A stretch of 64,000 nt of DNA, taken from Calycina herbarum. Lineage: Eukaryota; Ascomycota; Leotiomycetes; Helotiales; Pezizellaceae. Shown piece by piece: positions 33,543 to 45,419 of the stretch (position 1 is the first letter of the stretch; each line of letters opens with the position of its first letter). The stretch spans positions 362,987-426,986 of the forward strand of contig LLEY01000040.1 in NCBI GenBank assembly GCA_001414485.1. Reading direction: 5' to 3'. The position numbers and the translations under genes were made by a program. The notes under the pieces were generated by a model. The model saw only the letters and a program-made list of their open reading frames with translations, made no database searches and was not told the origin of the DNA.

Positions 33543-35176
33543 TATAATAGTTTATATCTAAAGAGTACTTAGTCTACCGACCTTCGTATAAACACGTGAT
33601 CTTACGTAATCTAACGTAATAACCTCGGTAATTACCTTATAGTAATTACTTTACTTATAATTACCTTACTTATTAATCACTTTACTAATCTATAATAAGA
33701 GCTTAAGATTTACTATCTTAGTAATCACCTTAGTAACGAAAGCTATAACGAGAGCTATAATAACATCTTAGTTCTTTATAGCTTATACTTATTAAAAAAC
33801 CTCGAGGTAAGAGATATAAGACCTCTTCTCTTCTACGTAGAATAGACTTCTCTTCTTAGTTAATTCTTCTTAGAATAAAGATAATCTTATTTATTAATCT
33901 CTTTATATTCGGCTTATAATATCCTATCTCTAGCTAGAAGCTTCTAGGATTAGCTAATTAAATTCGTTAAGGAATTCGCTAAAAAGCTATTAGTTTTACT
34001 TTGTTTAGTTAATCTAGCTAAGCGCCTTTTACTATAGCCGAGGGTTATAGAATACTATATAAAGCTGTTCTAAAAATTATATAACTGTGAACTTATTCTC
34101 TAAGCGAGTATATTCTATCTAAGGAAAAATCCTTATAGCTACGTCTTCTAAGAGTCTTCTAAAAACGTACTAGACTCTTTTCTTCTCTTATCTAATTAAT
34201 AGACCGTCGATTTCTAGCTTCGCTTATAAAAGGCTTTTAAATTAAGAAAAGAGGTTAAGCGTACTTTCGTTATATCTTTCTAGGTATAGAAGGTAGTGTT
34301 TTAGCTTATAATTAGTATTCGTAACTAATACTAGTGTCGAGGTAGACGTAGATATAGGTTATAGACGGTTAGAAGAAGGAAGTCTTTCTTTAAGTCTTAT
34401 AAGAGCTTCTTCTTAATAGCTAGAAAGATTAGCTATTAATTAATTCTAACTTTTAGTAAGAAGCTATATCTCTTATTACTACTAGTTAAACATATCTATT
34501 AACTACTACAGAGGTCCTTATATAGGTTCTTATACGTCGGCTAAGTTTATATCCTCTATTATATTTATAGCCGCTGCTTATATACTTAAGACTTTTATAT
34601 AAAATTATATATTTCTATATTTATAACTACTGCTTATATACTTAAGACTATTATATAAAACCGTGTATTTCTATATAAGACCTTATATCTTAACTATAAA
34701 GGATTTTTATACTTATACTATATATATAAAGAAGATTTAAAGGATCTACTATATATAGTTCGTTTAATATACTCGATAAGTAAATATAAGAGAGAATAAG
34801 TTAATTCTAATATTATAAGCCGAATATAAAAAGATTAATATATAAGATTATCTTTATTCTAAGAAGAATTAACTAAGAAGAGAAGTCTATTCTACGTAGA
34901 AGAGAAGAGGTCTTATATCTCTTACTTCGAGGTTCCTTAGTAAGTATAAGCTATAAGAGATTAAGATATTATTATAGCTTTTCGTTATAGCTTCTGTTAC
35001 TAAGGTAATTACCGAGATAGTAAATCTTAAGCTCTTGTTATAGATCGGTAAGGTGATTACTAAGTAAGGTAATTACGAGTAAGGTAATTGCCGAGGTTGT
35101 CACGTTAGGTCACGTGAGATCACGTGATTATACGAAGGTCGGTAGACCGAGTACTCTTTAGGTATAAACCGTTATA
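33543..35176. mobile_element. Element with about 390-bp inverted arms, unclassified
   Basis: The left arm (about 33543-33935) reappears inverted at about 34795-35176. The arms share landmarks such as AAGAGTAC, CGACCTTCGTAT, a CACGTGATC block, CGGTAATTACC, the TCTACGTAGAA palindrome and ATTCGGCTTATAAT at the inner edge. Arm differences are mainly transitions. The 860-bp spacer holds a near-duplicate of about 50 bp (TATACTTAAGACTTTTATATAAA, at about 34580 and 34637) but no clear ORF. The size suggests a long-TIR DNA transposon or foldback element, now RIP-degraded; an inverted duplication of another repeat is the alternative. I could not identify a target duplication. Confidence 0.6.
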
Positions 35177-35296
35177 TATACTAGTTATAGTACTAGTTAC
35201 GTTTTATATAGTAAACTCTACTAGTAGTAGAAACTATACTTAGTTATTCTAGACGAAGTTAATATACTACTGTAGATACTTTAGAATAGACTTATT
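35177..35296. other. Spacer between inverted element and LINE
   Basis: Short AT-rich DNA with TAGTACTAG palindromes. It ends in the left copy of the 16-bp LINE target duplication (35297-35312). Confidence 0.4.
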
Positions 35297-35312
35297 TACT
35301 ATCTCTATTATA
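35297..35312. repeat. LINE target-site duplication, left copy
   Basis: TACTATCTCTATTATA, identical to 41147-41162, directly next to the A-rich 3' tail of the LINE. Confidence 0.9.
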
Positions 35313-38300
35313 TTTATTTATTTATTTATTTCTATTTAACATTAGACGGAGTCTAGATCGCGTAGTCTAGGTTTTAAAAAGTCTTAAAAGAGAGCAAATA
35401 ACGCTAGAGAGGTGCTCTAGGCTATAGAGGGTATAAACGAGTAAGCTAATTTATAAGAGATAGTTTAAAGAGAAGCTCTACTTTCGGAACAGCTCTTATC
35501 CTTAACTAGTTTATAGAATTAGAGAAAGATAAAGAAGATATATATAAAAATATAGAAAAAGAAAGGAGAAGAGAGTTTTAACTATCTTAAGAGACAGATC
35601 TTTATAAAGAACTTAGTCTTAGAATAGACCTTGTTAAAAAGCTTCTTATAACCAGGTCTAAACAGGAGTTGAGGATTTCCCTCTACCTTAGCTAATAGCC
35701 TTAGCTCTTTGTTCTTTATAAGCTTATAGAAGAGTAGGTAGAATTATACTTTAGCCTTTTTATATTTATAATTCCTAGATTCTAGTAATATGTTAAAGTA
35801 GTAGAATCGAAGGTAGTATGCTATAAAGTCTCTATAACTAGTACGAGCTGTAATAAGCTAAGCTAGGACCTCTCTTAGTAGCTAGAGAGTTCTAGGTTTC
35901 GAGAGCTAGGAAGTAAGACCTAGCCTCTTATAGATATCTAGGAGTGTTGTCTACTAAAGCTTGTTTGCGAGCTTAACCCCTATCTCTTTAACTTCTCTCT
36001 TAAGTGTAGTAGTATAGAGTAAAGAAGGGCTAGGGGGGGGTGTTCGAGCTGCTTTCTCTATAGCTTTGTTAGTAATTTCATTCTCTTGAATTCCTATATA
36101 ACTAGAGCACTACTGTGTCTAGATCTTCTCTAGGTATAGCTAAGTAAAGTTAAATACCTTATTAAAGGTTTTTTATAAGATGTTATAGAATCGGTGGGTT
36201 AGCTATAGTATAGCTTCGAGGTTATCGAGGCAAATCTAGTACTTTATAGCTAAGGACTAAAAAGGGGATACGAGGGTAAGCTTAAGACTATATAAGGCGG
36301 CTCTTACTTCTATATTATATATTTCTAAGGTTTTGCTAAAAGGGAAGAGCTTTGTATTTAAAACAACCCCTTCTCTTATAAGATATACGCCTCCTCCTGT
36401 GTTTTTATTATCTAAGTAAGAGCTGTTAGTAAATACAACTAGGTCCGTAGGCGGAACAGAGGCGAGGAATTTAAGGAATTCGGCTTTATAAGAGTCTTTA
36501 TTACCGCTAGGGATTAGGCTAGCTACTTCGAGAAAGCGGGCTTAGTAGTTAAACCCTCTACTCTATAGAGGGTCTTGAATTAGATCGACTTCTTCTAAAG
36601 AGAGAAGAGGTTTAGAAGAGCGGTAAATAAGCCTAGTCTTTAAGCAAGGGTTATTTATATATCGCTTAAGCGGGTGTACTAAGTCGAGTCGTCGAGTTCT
36701 AGCTTTAAAAGCTTCGCTTTTTACTATAAGAGTAATTTCAGCGGCTAGAAGGCTAGATTCTATAAGAAGTACCGAGGTAGGAGTGGTTTTATAGACTAGG
36801 AGGATAATCCTAGTACACTTTGTAACTACTCTATCTAGGAGAGTTAGGTAGCGGCCGATCTAGTTATTTATAGTACCTGCTTAGCCTGTTTTCGTACAAC
36901 TAGGGCACTAGGTCTCGTGCCTAAAATAGGCGATCGAGAGGATATAAGTAGTAACTGCTTATTTTAGCAGATATAAGAGAGATCCTCTTACTATGTTTAT
37001 TATACCTTTAAGAGTATTAGCTATAAGTGTAGCCTTACTAGCTATTCTTTTAACGTAACTATAAAAGGTAAGGCAGGGGTCGAAGAAGATACTAAGCCAC
37101 CGGAGTTCCTATATAGGCTCTATTATCTTTCCTTCAACTATAATAGCAGAGGGAGACAGATACCTCTCCCTCTTTATTTCCTTTTATAAGAGAAGTGGAT
37201 AAGTTCTAATTTTTTAGTATTAAAGGTAATACTCTTATCTATGCTCTACTTAAGTATACTTACTACCTGCTTTGCTAGGTCCTTGATATTCTCTACTTTT
37301 AAAGACCTGAAAGTAAGTAATCTAATATCGTCGGCGTAGCCGAATCTCTATACTACTAGGAGAGAACCAACTCCTAATCTAAAGAGGGGCTGGATATAGA
37401 GTATAAAGAGGATTAGTAAGATAGGCGAGCCTTATAGAAGGCTATACTAAAGCGGGGTAGCGTTGCCTACTTCTCTATTAAGCTTTACTTTTACTAATCT
37501 ATTAGTTAAGAAAGAGGAGACCTATTCTACGAAGTAATACAGCTATCCTTGCTCTCTTAACCTTTTATTTAGGCAGCTAGGGAGTACTACGTTAAAGGCG
37601 CCCTTAATATCGAGTGTGAGAAGAGAGGCTTCCTGCTTGTTCGTAAGAGCTAACTTAATATCGAAGGTAAGATAGGTAGTAAGGTCTATAGCGGCTCTTA
37701 GTAGAAGAGCCCTGAACTGGTTCTGCCCTAGAATAGAGTACTTAATAGCTATCTAAGAGACTCGCTTAGCGAGGAGCCTTTCAAGCTCTTTTCTAAGGAC
37801 TAAGAACAGAGTAATTAGCTAGTATACTTAAGAGGAGGACTTGTCTTTCTTATTAGGTTTTAGAATAATAGCAACGATAGTGGATTAGAAGATCTTTAGG
37901 TAGAAGCCTGTCTCTATATAGCCTTTAAATAGTAGAAAGACAAGGTTTGAGATCTATAGCTAAGCTACTTTAAGGACCTTTATTACTAGCTTGTCTTCTC
38001 CTAGTATAGTTAAAGCTTTACCGAGGATTGATTCCTTAACCTTATATAAAGTAAGGTCTGCCTACGAGAGAGCCTAAGTAGAAGTGGTTAGCGTGTTAAA
38101 TAGTATATCCCTGACTTTAGCCTTGTTTATAAGCAGCTCCTGTATAAGGATCTTCTGCTTCTCCTAAGTAGTAAAGCCTAGCTAACCTACCGAGTCTCTT
38201 AAGAGAGGAGACTTATATATTCCAGTGCTCTAGTACTACTTATAAATCTTAAAGACGTCTTTGCTCTTCGTAGCTTTATCGATTAGGTTATAGAAGTGTT

Positions 38301-41146
38301 CTCTCTTTACCTTCCGGATTTCCTGTCTTAGACTCCTACGAAGAGACTTTAAGGCTCGAGGGCTCGCGTTAAGCTTTTGTACCTGTCTTACCTTAGTAGC
38401 CGCTGTCTAGTATTCCTTGTTCTACTAGGGGTGTTCGAATCTATGTCTAAGACCTCGCTTAGTACTATAGAGGTATACGCTATATACGCTCTCGGTGATA
38501 AATCCTATTAGAGCCTCTAGCGATACTATGCTTAGTTGTTACGTAAGTTCGTATAGCTATTATGTTTCAAGCTTACTTTAGAGAGTAGTCTTAAAGGTTT
38601 TAATATTAAGAGTACTAAGTTTTAGAGGCGGATCCTTCTCTATTAGGTTTCCTATATACGGAAGCCGGGTAAGAAGTAGAAGGTGGTTAGAGCTATACTT
38701 AAAGGTAAGGTCTATCTCGGTAGACGCCTCTCTTTAGTAGAGGTTGCTCGAGTAAAAGGCAAGGTTAAGAGTGTTGCCGAGGTTATACGTTTATATTCTA
38801 GAAGGGGTAGAGAGTTGTAGCTCTCTATCCTCTGTCTAGTTAACAAGCGAGGGAGCTTGTATACTTTCCTGCCTAAGGAAATCCAGTTACTAGAGCTAGC
38901 TCTTTAGGTTTAAGTTGCCGGCTATAAGAGTATTCGTTGTAGTAATATATTATAAGTAAAGAACGAGGTTAATAGCCTCTCTAGCGCCCTTAGCGCCTAG
39001 AGGGGCGTTGTATACGTTGAGGATATATAATAGGAGGTTTTAAGAGAGCGTGATCTTGATATAAACAAGGTCTCGGTATTTAAGCAAGGGTATAATCGGT
39101 GTTTATTAACTTAAGAGAATCCTCGCTCCTTTTTATATAAATATAAGCACTCTAGAGAGGTTATCGTTCTAGTTATATATAGGTGTAAAGCAGGTGTAAT
39201 TTAGGTAATGTCTTATAATCTAACGACTAATCTCTCTCTAGTATATATACGGTTCCTAGATAAGGACTATGTCGACTTGTCTAGAGTAAGCTAGTTAGAG
39301 AACCAGCTCCTGGTACTTACTAGACTTATAAACGTTAATCTATAGAACTTAGAGGTAATGGTTTTTAGTAAGCCCTTATCTACTTATAGAGAAACTATAA
39401 TAGTATTTCCTTAGGTTCTTTGAATAGAGAGGTCGTTAGAAGCCTCTTCTATAGAAGTGTCTATAGAGGTGTTAAAATCATCTTCTTAGGATAGTAAGAT
39501 AGACGAGGTAGACGAGGTAGGCGAGGTAGGCGAGAGGGGTAAGAGGGGCGAGGAAGGTAAGGTAGACGAGGTAAGTAAGGTAGGCGAAGTAGACGAGGTA
39601 GTCGAGTTAGAAGAGCTGTCTACTCTAGCTTATAGAGTAGCCGGAGCTTCTGTGTCTTAGCTACTATAAGAGAAGTCTTCCTCTCTTCTTATCTGTATTT
39701 TATTATATACTCGCTGAATAGTTCTCTTATTCTCGGTTAAGAGGCGTGTCTCTAGGTTCCTTAGTCTAAGCTGGCACCCTAGGTCGTCTAAGGCGTAAGG
39801 TCTACTATAATTAAGCACTTTAGCTTATACTATATATGTCTTAAATATATAGAGTAAAAGTCTTTAGAGTGTTAAGTAGTACTATATAGACGGCACCGTT
39901 GGTTCTTCCTATAGTTCCTTTAGTTATACTACCCCTAGTACTTAGAGCACTATATAATTATAGAAACCTTAGAAAGAGGTTTAAAGAAGACTCTTCTACC
40001 GAGAAGAGATGTTATATCTAGGATAGCGTAGCTGTCCTAGGCTTCTTCCTCTTTAAAGAAGATAGTCTAGAAGGTATAGAATAGCTTATCTGATAGCGAG
40101 ATCCTTATTATATTAACCTTTATAGGGGCTATTCTAATTCGTTCCTTAATTACTATAGCTACTACTTTAGAAGTAGTAGAGACGAGGGTTGATATAATTA
40201 CTCCTTTTTCGTTGATCTTAACAGCTTCGATACTTTAGAGTATCTCTAATAAGTAGTATACTACCTAGTTTTATAAGGTCTTAATCTTAGCTATAGAGAA
40301 TAGCGTCTATATAAATACCTTCTTTATCGATAATAGAGCTTCTAAGGTAGCCTCGTTCTTTAGTATAATAGCGAAACTAGAGCTAACTAAGAGGACCTCT
40401 TATATAAGCTCTTTATAGCCTATCTTTAGATTATAGAGAGTAAGAAAGATAGCTAGGGTAGAATGTTTCCTTTCTAAGGAATCAGAGAGTAGTTAGATAA
40501 AGACTCTAAGGTCTAGTTTAGCTAAAGAACTCTTATTCTTATCCTTCTATAGCTTTGAAGTACTAGTAGAGAGAGAGAGAGAGTAGGGTATTATTACTAG
40601 TGTGCTTTCAAGCGCTAAGGCACCTTTTATAGTCTATGTATATAAAAAATTTTCAGCCGAGCCTAGAGAGGGGGGAGGAGTCGTAGATAGCGTAGAGCCC
40701 CCTCTATATATAATAGAGGAGGTTTCTAAGATTAAGAGTAGTAGAGGGGGTGTCCCTAAGGTATATGCTTAGTAGAATAGTAGGCTAATATCAGTAACTT
40801 AAGTATAAAAGGCTCGGAGATAGAGAAGAAGGTTAGGAGGGGCTTTGTTAAGAGTAGTGCTTAGGTAGTGATCTACAGCTTCTGTAGTTTCTCTAAAGAA
40901 GGTTTAGCCTATAGTACTACGCTTAAGAGCTTTAGAAGTTGCTAAGACAAAGTGCTATTATATATTCGGAAGAGGAGGGATCGGGCGCTCTCCCCCTTTT
41001 CCTAGGTCTCTTCTTAGAGGCGTAGATAAGCCCGGAGGCCTCCTAAGAGAGGTCTCTATAGAAGGAAATCGGCTTATTAAGTGCGAGTAGGTAAGAGCGA
41101 GTGATTTAGAACAAAAAATTCGATCTACGAAAAAAGGTGGGTGTTA
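35313..41146 (-). mobile_element. Tad-like non-LTR retrotransposon (LINE) with EN, RT, RNase H
   Basis: A 5.8-kb LINE on the minus strand. It is flanked by a perfect 16-bp direct repeat (TACTATCTCTATTATA) at 35297-35312 and 41147-41162. The 3' end carries an A-rich tail of TAAA-type repeats (complement at 35313-35335). Read on the minus strand, the order is: ORF1-like region (about 40600-39700), endonuclease with a QINVYKSSK..IVLIQEP segment and an LNVYNAPLG motif (about 39380-38650), reverse transcriptase with an intact FGYADDIR at about 37324-37347, and RNase H beginning FTNSSYLDNKNTGGGV near 36440. Stops interrupt all domains, but G+C content is higher than in the LTR elements. The layout fits the fungal Tad1 clade. 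Confidence 0.92.
39490..39612. repeat. 9-bp minisatellite inside the LINE
   Basis: Imperfect repeats of GACGAGGTA/GGCGAGGTA fill this stretch. The period is a multiple of three and it lies between the ORF1-like region and the endonuclease on the minus strand, so it would encode a short acidic or neutral linker repeat if still translated. Confidence 0.7.
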
Positions 41147-41162
41147 TACTATCTCTATTATA
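41147..41162. repeat. LINE target-site duplication, right copy
   Basis: TACTATCTCTATTATA, directly next to the presumed 5' end of the LINE, whose minus-strand sequence starts ACACCCACC. Confidence 0.9.
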
Positions 41163-41439
41163 ATAGTCCTAGTTATATACGACCAGATCACGAGCGACCA
41201 CGTGACCAGGTACTACCGAGGTTCTGCCGAGGACTCGCTTAGTATAGATAAATAGAGACAGAGCGTACTAACTCTTCTCTTCTCTCTTTAGTTTAGTTTT
41301 CCTTAATATAAGATACTATTCTATAAGCACTTCTTTTAGTACATTTGTAGAGGGCTGTCACATCTATCTAACTATCCGATTCTAGGTAGTAGGCTATAGA
41401 AAGGTCTACTTAAATGAGAAATATATTATAGACTGATTT
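41163..41439. other. Right edge of the repeat block
   Basis: AT-rich DNA grading into normal composition. It contains a GC-richer patch with CGAGCGACCACGTGACC near 41192-41208. No gene is seen. Confidence 0.4.
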
Positions 41440-41885
41440 CTAGAAGTCTAATACGAATAAAGAGCTATTTCTACTGAACCCGCTACACCTCCGAGGCGAG
41501 TTTGCAACTTTTGCGATACCGAATTCGATTGTTCCAAGAGCAATGACGACCGCATAACGGATTATAAAGACCATAGTATTTATATCAATACCGAAGAAGA
41601 CTTTTTGGACAAAGGTGACCACTAGGCCAACCATCCACGACCAAACCTTTGTGTTCTAGAGTATATGCAGCGGAAAGATCTCGGTGATAAGAATTGTAAG
41701 TACACCATCAAGCACCGCTTATTCTTCAGCCATGGTCCAGTCCGGCAACCAAAAGGTGCCAGTAAGACAAACGAAGAACAAAAAGCCCATACAGATCTTC
41801 ATCACATGGTGGGAAATTCAAGCAATGCTTTGGGTATTGGCGTATTTTTGGCGCGGTGAGGGTATCAGGCCACGAGGGGTTGAGC
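41440..41885 (-). pseudogene. Membrane-protein fragment at the repeat edge
   Basis: Two minus-strand frames carry hydrophobic, protein-like text. One covers about 41630-41440 (MVGLVVTFVQKVFFGIDIN then MVFIIRYAVVIALGTIEFGIAK). The other is upstream at about 41820-41700 (MKICMGFLFFVCLTGTFWLPDW) and is followed by a stop. They read as transmembrane helices of one integral membrane protein, possibly joined by an intron that I could not define. The segment ends where AT-rich repeat DNA begins, so truncation by a transposon insertion is plausible. I do not recognise the family, and a chance hydrophobic ORF remains possible. Confidence 0.35.
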
Positions 41886-42434
41886 CCTTGAACTGCGGAT
41901 GACGAAACCCTCCAGGGGTTGAAGGACTAAATCATAGAGGGCAACAAGACGTGAGAAGCAAAAACCACAAAACACGACCTCGATATGATCGCGTAATCTA
42001 AGTGTCTAGACTAACTTCAAACCAGGTTGCATCAAGATGTCAAGGTGCGGACCGAGATGTCGGGACACAACAACAATGGAAAAGAATAGGACAGCGAGTG
42101 AGGATCATGATTATACTCCCTTGCTCTAACTTCTCATATGTTCAAATGGAAATGGGAATGGGAATACTATTTGCGGGTGAGTTCTTCGGAGAAAGTTTCT
42201 TCATTCGAGCTAACTCTAGCCACCAACGATCCATCCACACCCTCCAGAGAGAATATTGTCCAAAAGACAGAGTATACTGTGCTACTCAAACAACACACTG
42301 CGACTCGAGCAAAACGATAGTTGCTCTAAACTCCACGTCTGCGGCTTCCATGACAGCCAATTGAACCCCACAGACCCGTGTAGGAGCATACACCTGGTTA
42401 GAAATCATTTTCAATGGATGAAGCCTCTTTAACA

Positions 42435-42984
42435 TAATCAGGTCACTGCTCTCGTTTCTTCCACAATTCCTGAAAGTTTTATCAAGGTTCTGAAAGTCAT
42501 CCCCACAGTGGGAATATTCGGACTGTTCGTCATATCCACCTTCATCTGGACATGGACATCGTGGCAAGCACTTGCTGTAGGAAGAAAGTTGAAGAGCTTG
42601 ACAGTCAGGAGAGGCTTTGGCACAACAACTGGATATCTGTTGGCGCCGATATCTGCAATTGTCATGGAAAAAAGGGAGAAGTGTGCAAGCCCAAGATCTG
42701 CAGATTTGGATGGAAAGAAGGCTGCTGAGCAAACGTTCTAGGGATCACATCTAGCTTACGTAAGCCTTTACAAAACTTCAATTGAAAATTCGGTTGAGGT
42801 GAGCGATTGGGATGGGGATGAGGGGGTTTGGAGTTTTGTGGAGGAACGTGGAGGTGGTGGAGAGGATGGGAAAGTGAAGAAGTTCATTCATGATATTCCA
42901 GCAGACAAACGAGCAATATATCATGATACCGACTTCGCGTCTTGGATGCGCTTGGGTGACGGCTTCAATTTAACATGTAACTAA
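42435..42984 (+). CDS. Unrecognised protein with one transmembrane segment, approximate
   Basis: The plus strand has an open frame from about 42435 to a stop at 42739-42741. It contains a hydrophobic helix (VGIFGLFVISTFIWTW) followed by a basic stretch, and an AG acceptor-like CAG lies just before GTCACTG near 42440. A second frame, 42799-42984, reads acidic text ending FASWMRLGDGFNLTCN. The two could be exons of one gene or unrelated. An upstream frame at 42002-42364 might be a 5' exon. Nothing matches a family I know, and the exon borders are uncertain. It lies tail-to-tail with the GH45 gene. Confidence 0.3.
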
Positions 42985-43091
42985 CAACTGAGAAAACTAT
43001 GTACATACAATCCAATAATATGTACAATTGAACCGAAACAGGAACAATACTGCGGAATTTTCTTTCCAGTCTTTCATCCACCAAAAATATT

Positions 43092-44062
43092 TCACAAGCA
43101 TTGAGAATAATACTCGCTGGAGACCGTACAGACATATGGAGAAACACACTCCGTAGGACCATTGTATCCCGAACCGCCACACTGCTGATATTGCGCAACT
43201 GTCCCTGAACCAGTACCAGGAGTAGTAGTAGGAGTACCACCACCTGCGGCACTAGAAGAACTCGAACCACCGGAACCCGGGGTCCAAGTTGAAGTCGTGG
43301 CTGGTCCAGTTGGAGTTTGACCTTGCCTTACACAACCAGATTTCGCAGTGATAGCAGCAGGACATGTAACTTCTTTGAATGTAACACCTGGGTTATCAGA
43401 TCCACCAAACCAATCAAACCGCCAGTAGCAACCGGCCTTAAGAGCGGCTGGGAATGCGTCGCATTGGGAGCGGGATGAGACACCGCCGTATTGTGCCCCC
43501 CAACCCGTTGATGGCGTTCCCCATTCTGCGGTGCATCCGTTGAAAATTCCGAACCCTCCTCCAGGAATCTGCAATTGCTTATTAGCAGTTTCTTAAGAAG
43601 GCATTACTTCAAGTGTAAATTTACAGCAAGATCAAACTGGTTACTAGCCAAATCACCACCAGTATTCGTAGCTTGCACAATCATCTTCTTTCCCTGAACA
43701 GCCCCAGAAGTAAACGTCAATTCGTAACAAGCACAACACCAAGTTGACTCTTTTCCACCCGATATCGTGGTTGCTGCAAATCCATACGCGAGGGAGTCGG
43801 AAACAGCCCAAGGACTTTGGTTTGAGCACATGTAGGCACCACCTTTATTGCAGCCAGAAGCAGCATCGTAGTCCGAAAGGAATTGGTCTTTGGCATCGCA
43901 GGATCCGACTGGGTTTGATCCGCTCGCGAGTGTTATTTTTCCTTTCCAACCACATGAGGCTTTGCAGCAATCCCAATATCTTGTCGTCTTTCCAGTTGAT
44001 TGGGCGTCGACCTGGAGGAAAAATGGGAGGAGGGAAAGGATAATTGTTTTTGGGAGAAGCAT
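43092..44062 (-). CDS. Endo-beta-1,4-glucanase, GH45 with C-terminal CBM1
   Basis: A secreted cellulase that cleaves internal beta-1,4 bonds of cellulose in plant cell walls. Exons at 44062-43625 and 43568-43092 with a 56-bp intron give 304 residues. A signal peptide spans about residues 1-20 (cleavage after VDA). The GH45 signature [12 protein letters not shown] places the first catalytic aspartate at Asp31; [11 protein letters not shown] places the second at Asp204. Ten or more cysteines match the disulfide-rich family. A Ser/Thr/Gly-rich linker (about 236-268) leads to a family 1 cellulose-binding module at about 269-304 ([12 protein letters not shown]...YYSQCL). The splice junction reads [16 protein letters not shown], as in the family. 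The gene looks intact and probably supports plant-tissue degradation. It lies about 1.9 kb from the repeat block. Confidence 0.96.
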
Positions 44063-45419
44063 ATTGAAGATTTTCTTTTGAATATACTATGTGAAGCTTC
44101 TCGGATGTATCTATGTTCAATCGATCTGGAACCAAAACAAAAAGAGGAGCAACCCACCAGGGCGATTCCCATTCTCTTTAACCTCAATCCCAATCCACGC
44201 CACTTATTATCTCCAGTCTACATGAGACCAGAATATCCCAAGGGACTCTGGGGAAAGGTACCGACGGGCCGCATGATAACTTTTTTGTGGGCCCATGAGA
44301 TATATACTCTTTAACCGAATTGAGTTCTTTAACCAAGAAGACCCCGATTGGATTAAGTTTCCACCGAACCCTGGAACACGGATTGTGGGGTACAGCTTGG
44401 CAATTTTCTGTTCTCACTGCCAATCTGGGAGATTCGGAGGCTCTTTATCCATGCGATGTCTCCTCACTTTCCAGGGAGTTATGTCTCACGCCCGGGCGTC
44501 ATCTAAATATTTAACACGTGATTACGTGTTCAAAATTTGGAAAACGCGCTATATAATTGCAAGAAGAATCGAAGCAAGAGACATCTTATACGAAGGAAAG
44601 AAAGCATAACAGCAAATCAATAACATATGAAGACAGGACAGTAAACTCTCTCCATAGCGCGTGCTCTCAAGAAACGGGATTCTGCTTCCGTGGCTGTCCG
44701 TGGCTGACCTGGGACCTCCGAGGTGCGCCGCGCTTTCCAGAAGTTCAAATCCATCAAACAGAAGCATAGCTAACGAAAGAAAGAACAGGCCCAGAATTAT
44801 CGCTTGATCTCTAGTTCGATAAAGCAAATAAAAGAAAGCAAACTGAAATTGTAAAGGATGGGAGAGAACTCGAAATGCTTACTCACAGCCAAACCACGTG
44901 CCGACATCCGAAGTCCCGATTTTCCTCCGACATCGCCGCAAATCTAGATTTGCATCACAAACATGCCGAGCAACCACCAACAAATTCGATGACGAACAAG
45001 ACCCCTAAAAGTAGTCGCCCCTTTTAGGTTGGCTGGGCCGAAAATGCGATGTGCAACAGAACTCTAATTCCCATGACGGAAGTGCAAGATGGAATTCTAG
45101 AATTCAGGGGTTGATGCAGGAGGTAGGTCACGTGTAGCATGCCAGCTCGCCTTCTCGAAGATTTGGGGGCCGACGCGTGAGGTTGAGATGATGCCAGGAA
45201 GGGAGGAATGACCTGTTGAAAGGTTTACAATAAACAAGGAATTGAGTCGCGCGAGGCGTCCCGGTGGTTGTTGTGAGACGGATCGTTCCTTCCCTTTAAC
45301 TCATGCCGCACCTTGACGAGGAGCGAGGAGGGAAGGTACGAACTAGTCCCCAAATTCCCTTAAGTGCAACCTCAGGTAAGTTATTTTCTTATGCTATTTT
45401 GCAGCTCAATATCGAGCGA
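44063..45419. other. GH45 upstream region and spacer
   Basis: This contains the presumed promoter of the GH45 gene (read leftward). A CTGGGG hexamer near 44246 fits the SYGGRG consensus for the carbon-repression factor CreA, but single matches are frequent by chance. Short ORFs on both strands lack recognisable content. A GTTCCTTCCCT-containing motif at 45284-45320 resembles the arms at 47055 and 47480. Confidence 0.4.

Noticed and set aside
41163..41439. Possible second LTR or LINE end at the right repeat border
   Set aside because: No match to the LTRs in the window, and the LINE end is fixed by its 16-bp duplication.
41805..41830. Match TGGTGGGAAATTCAAG also at about 56568
   Set aside because: Sixteen shared bases with no similarity on either side; treated as coincidence or a trace of an unresolvable repeat.
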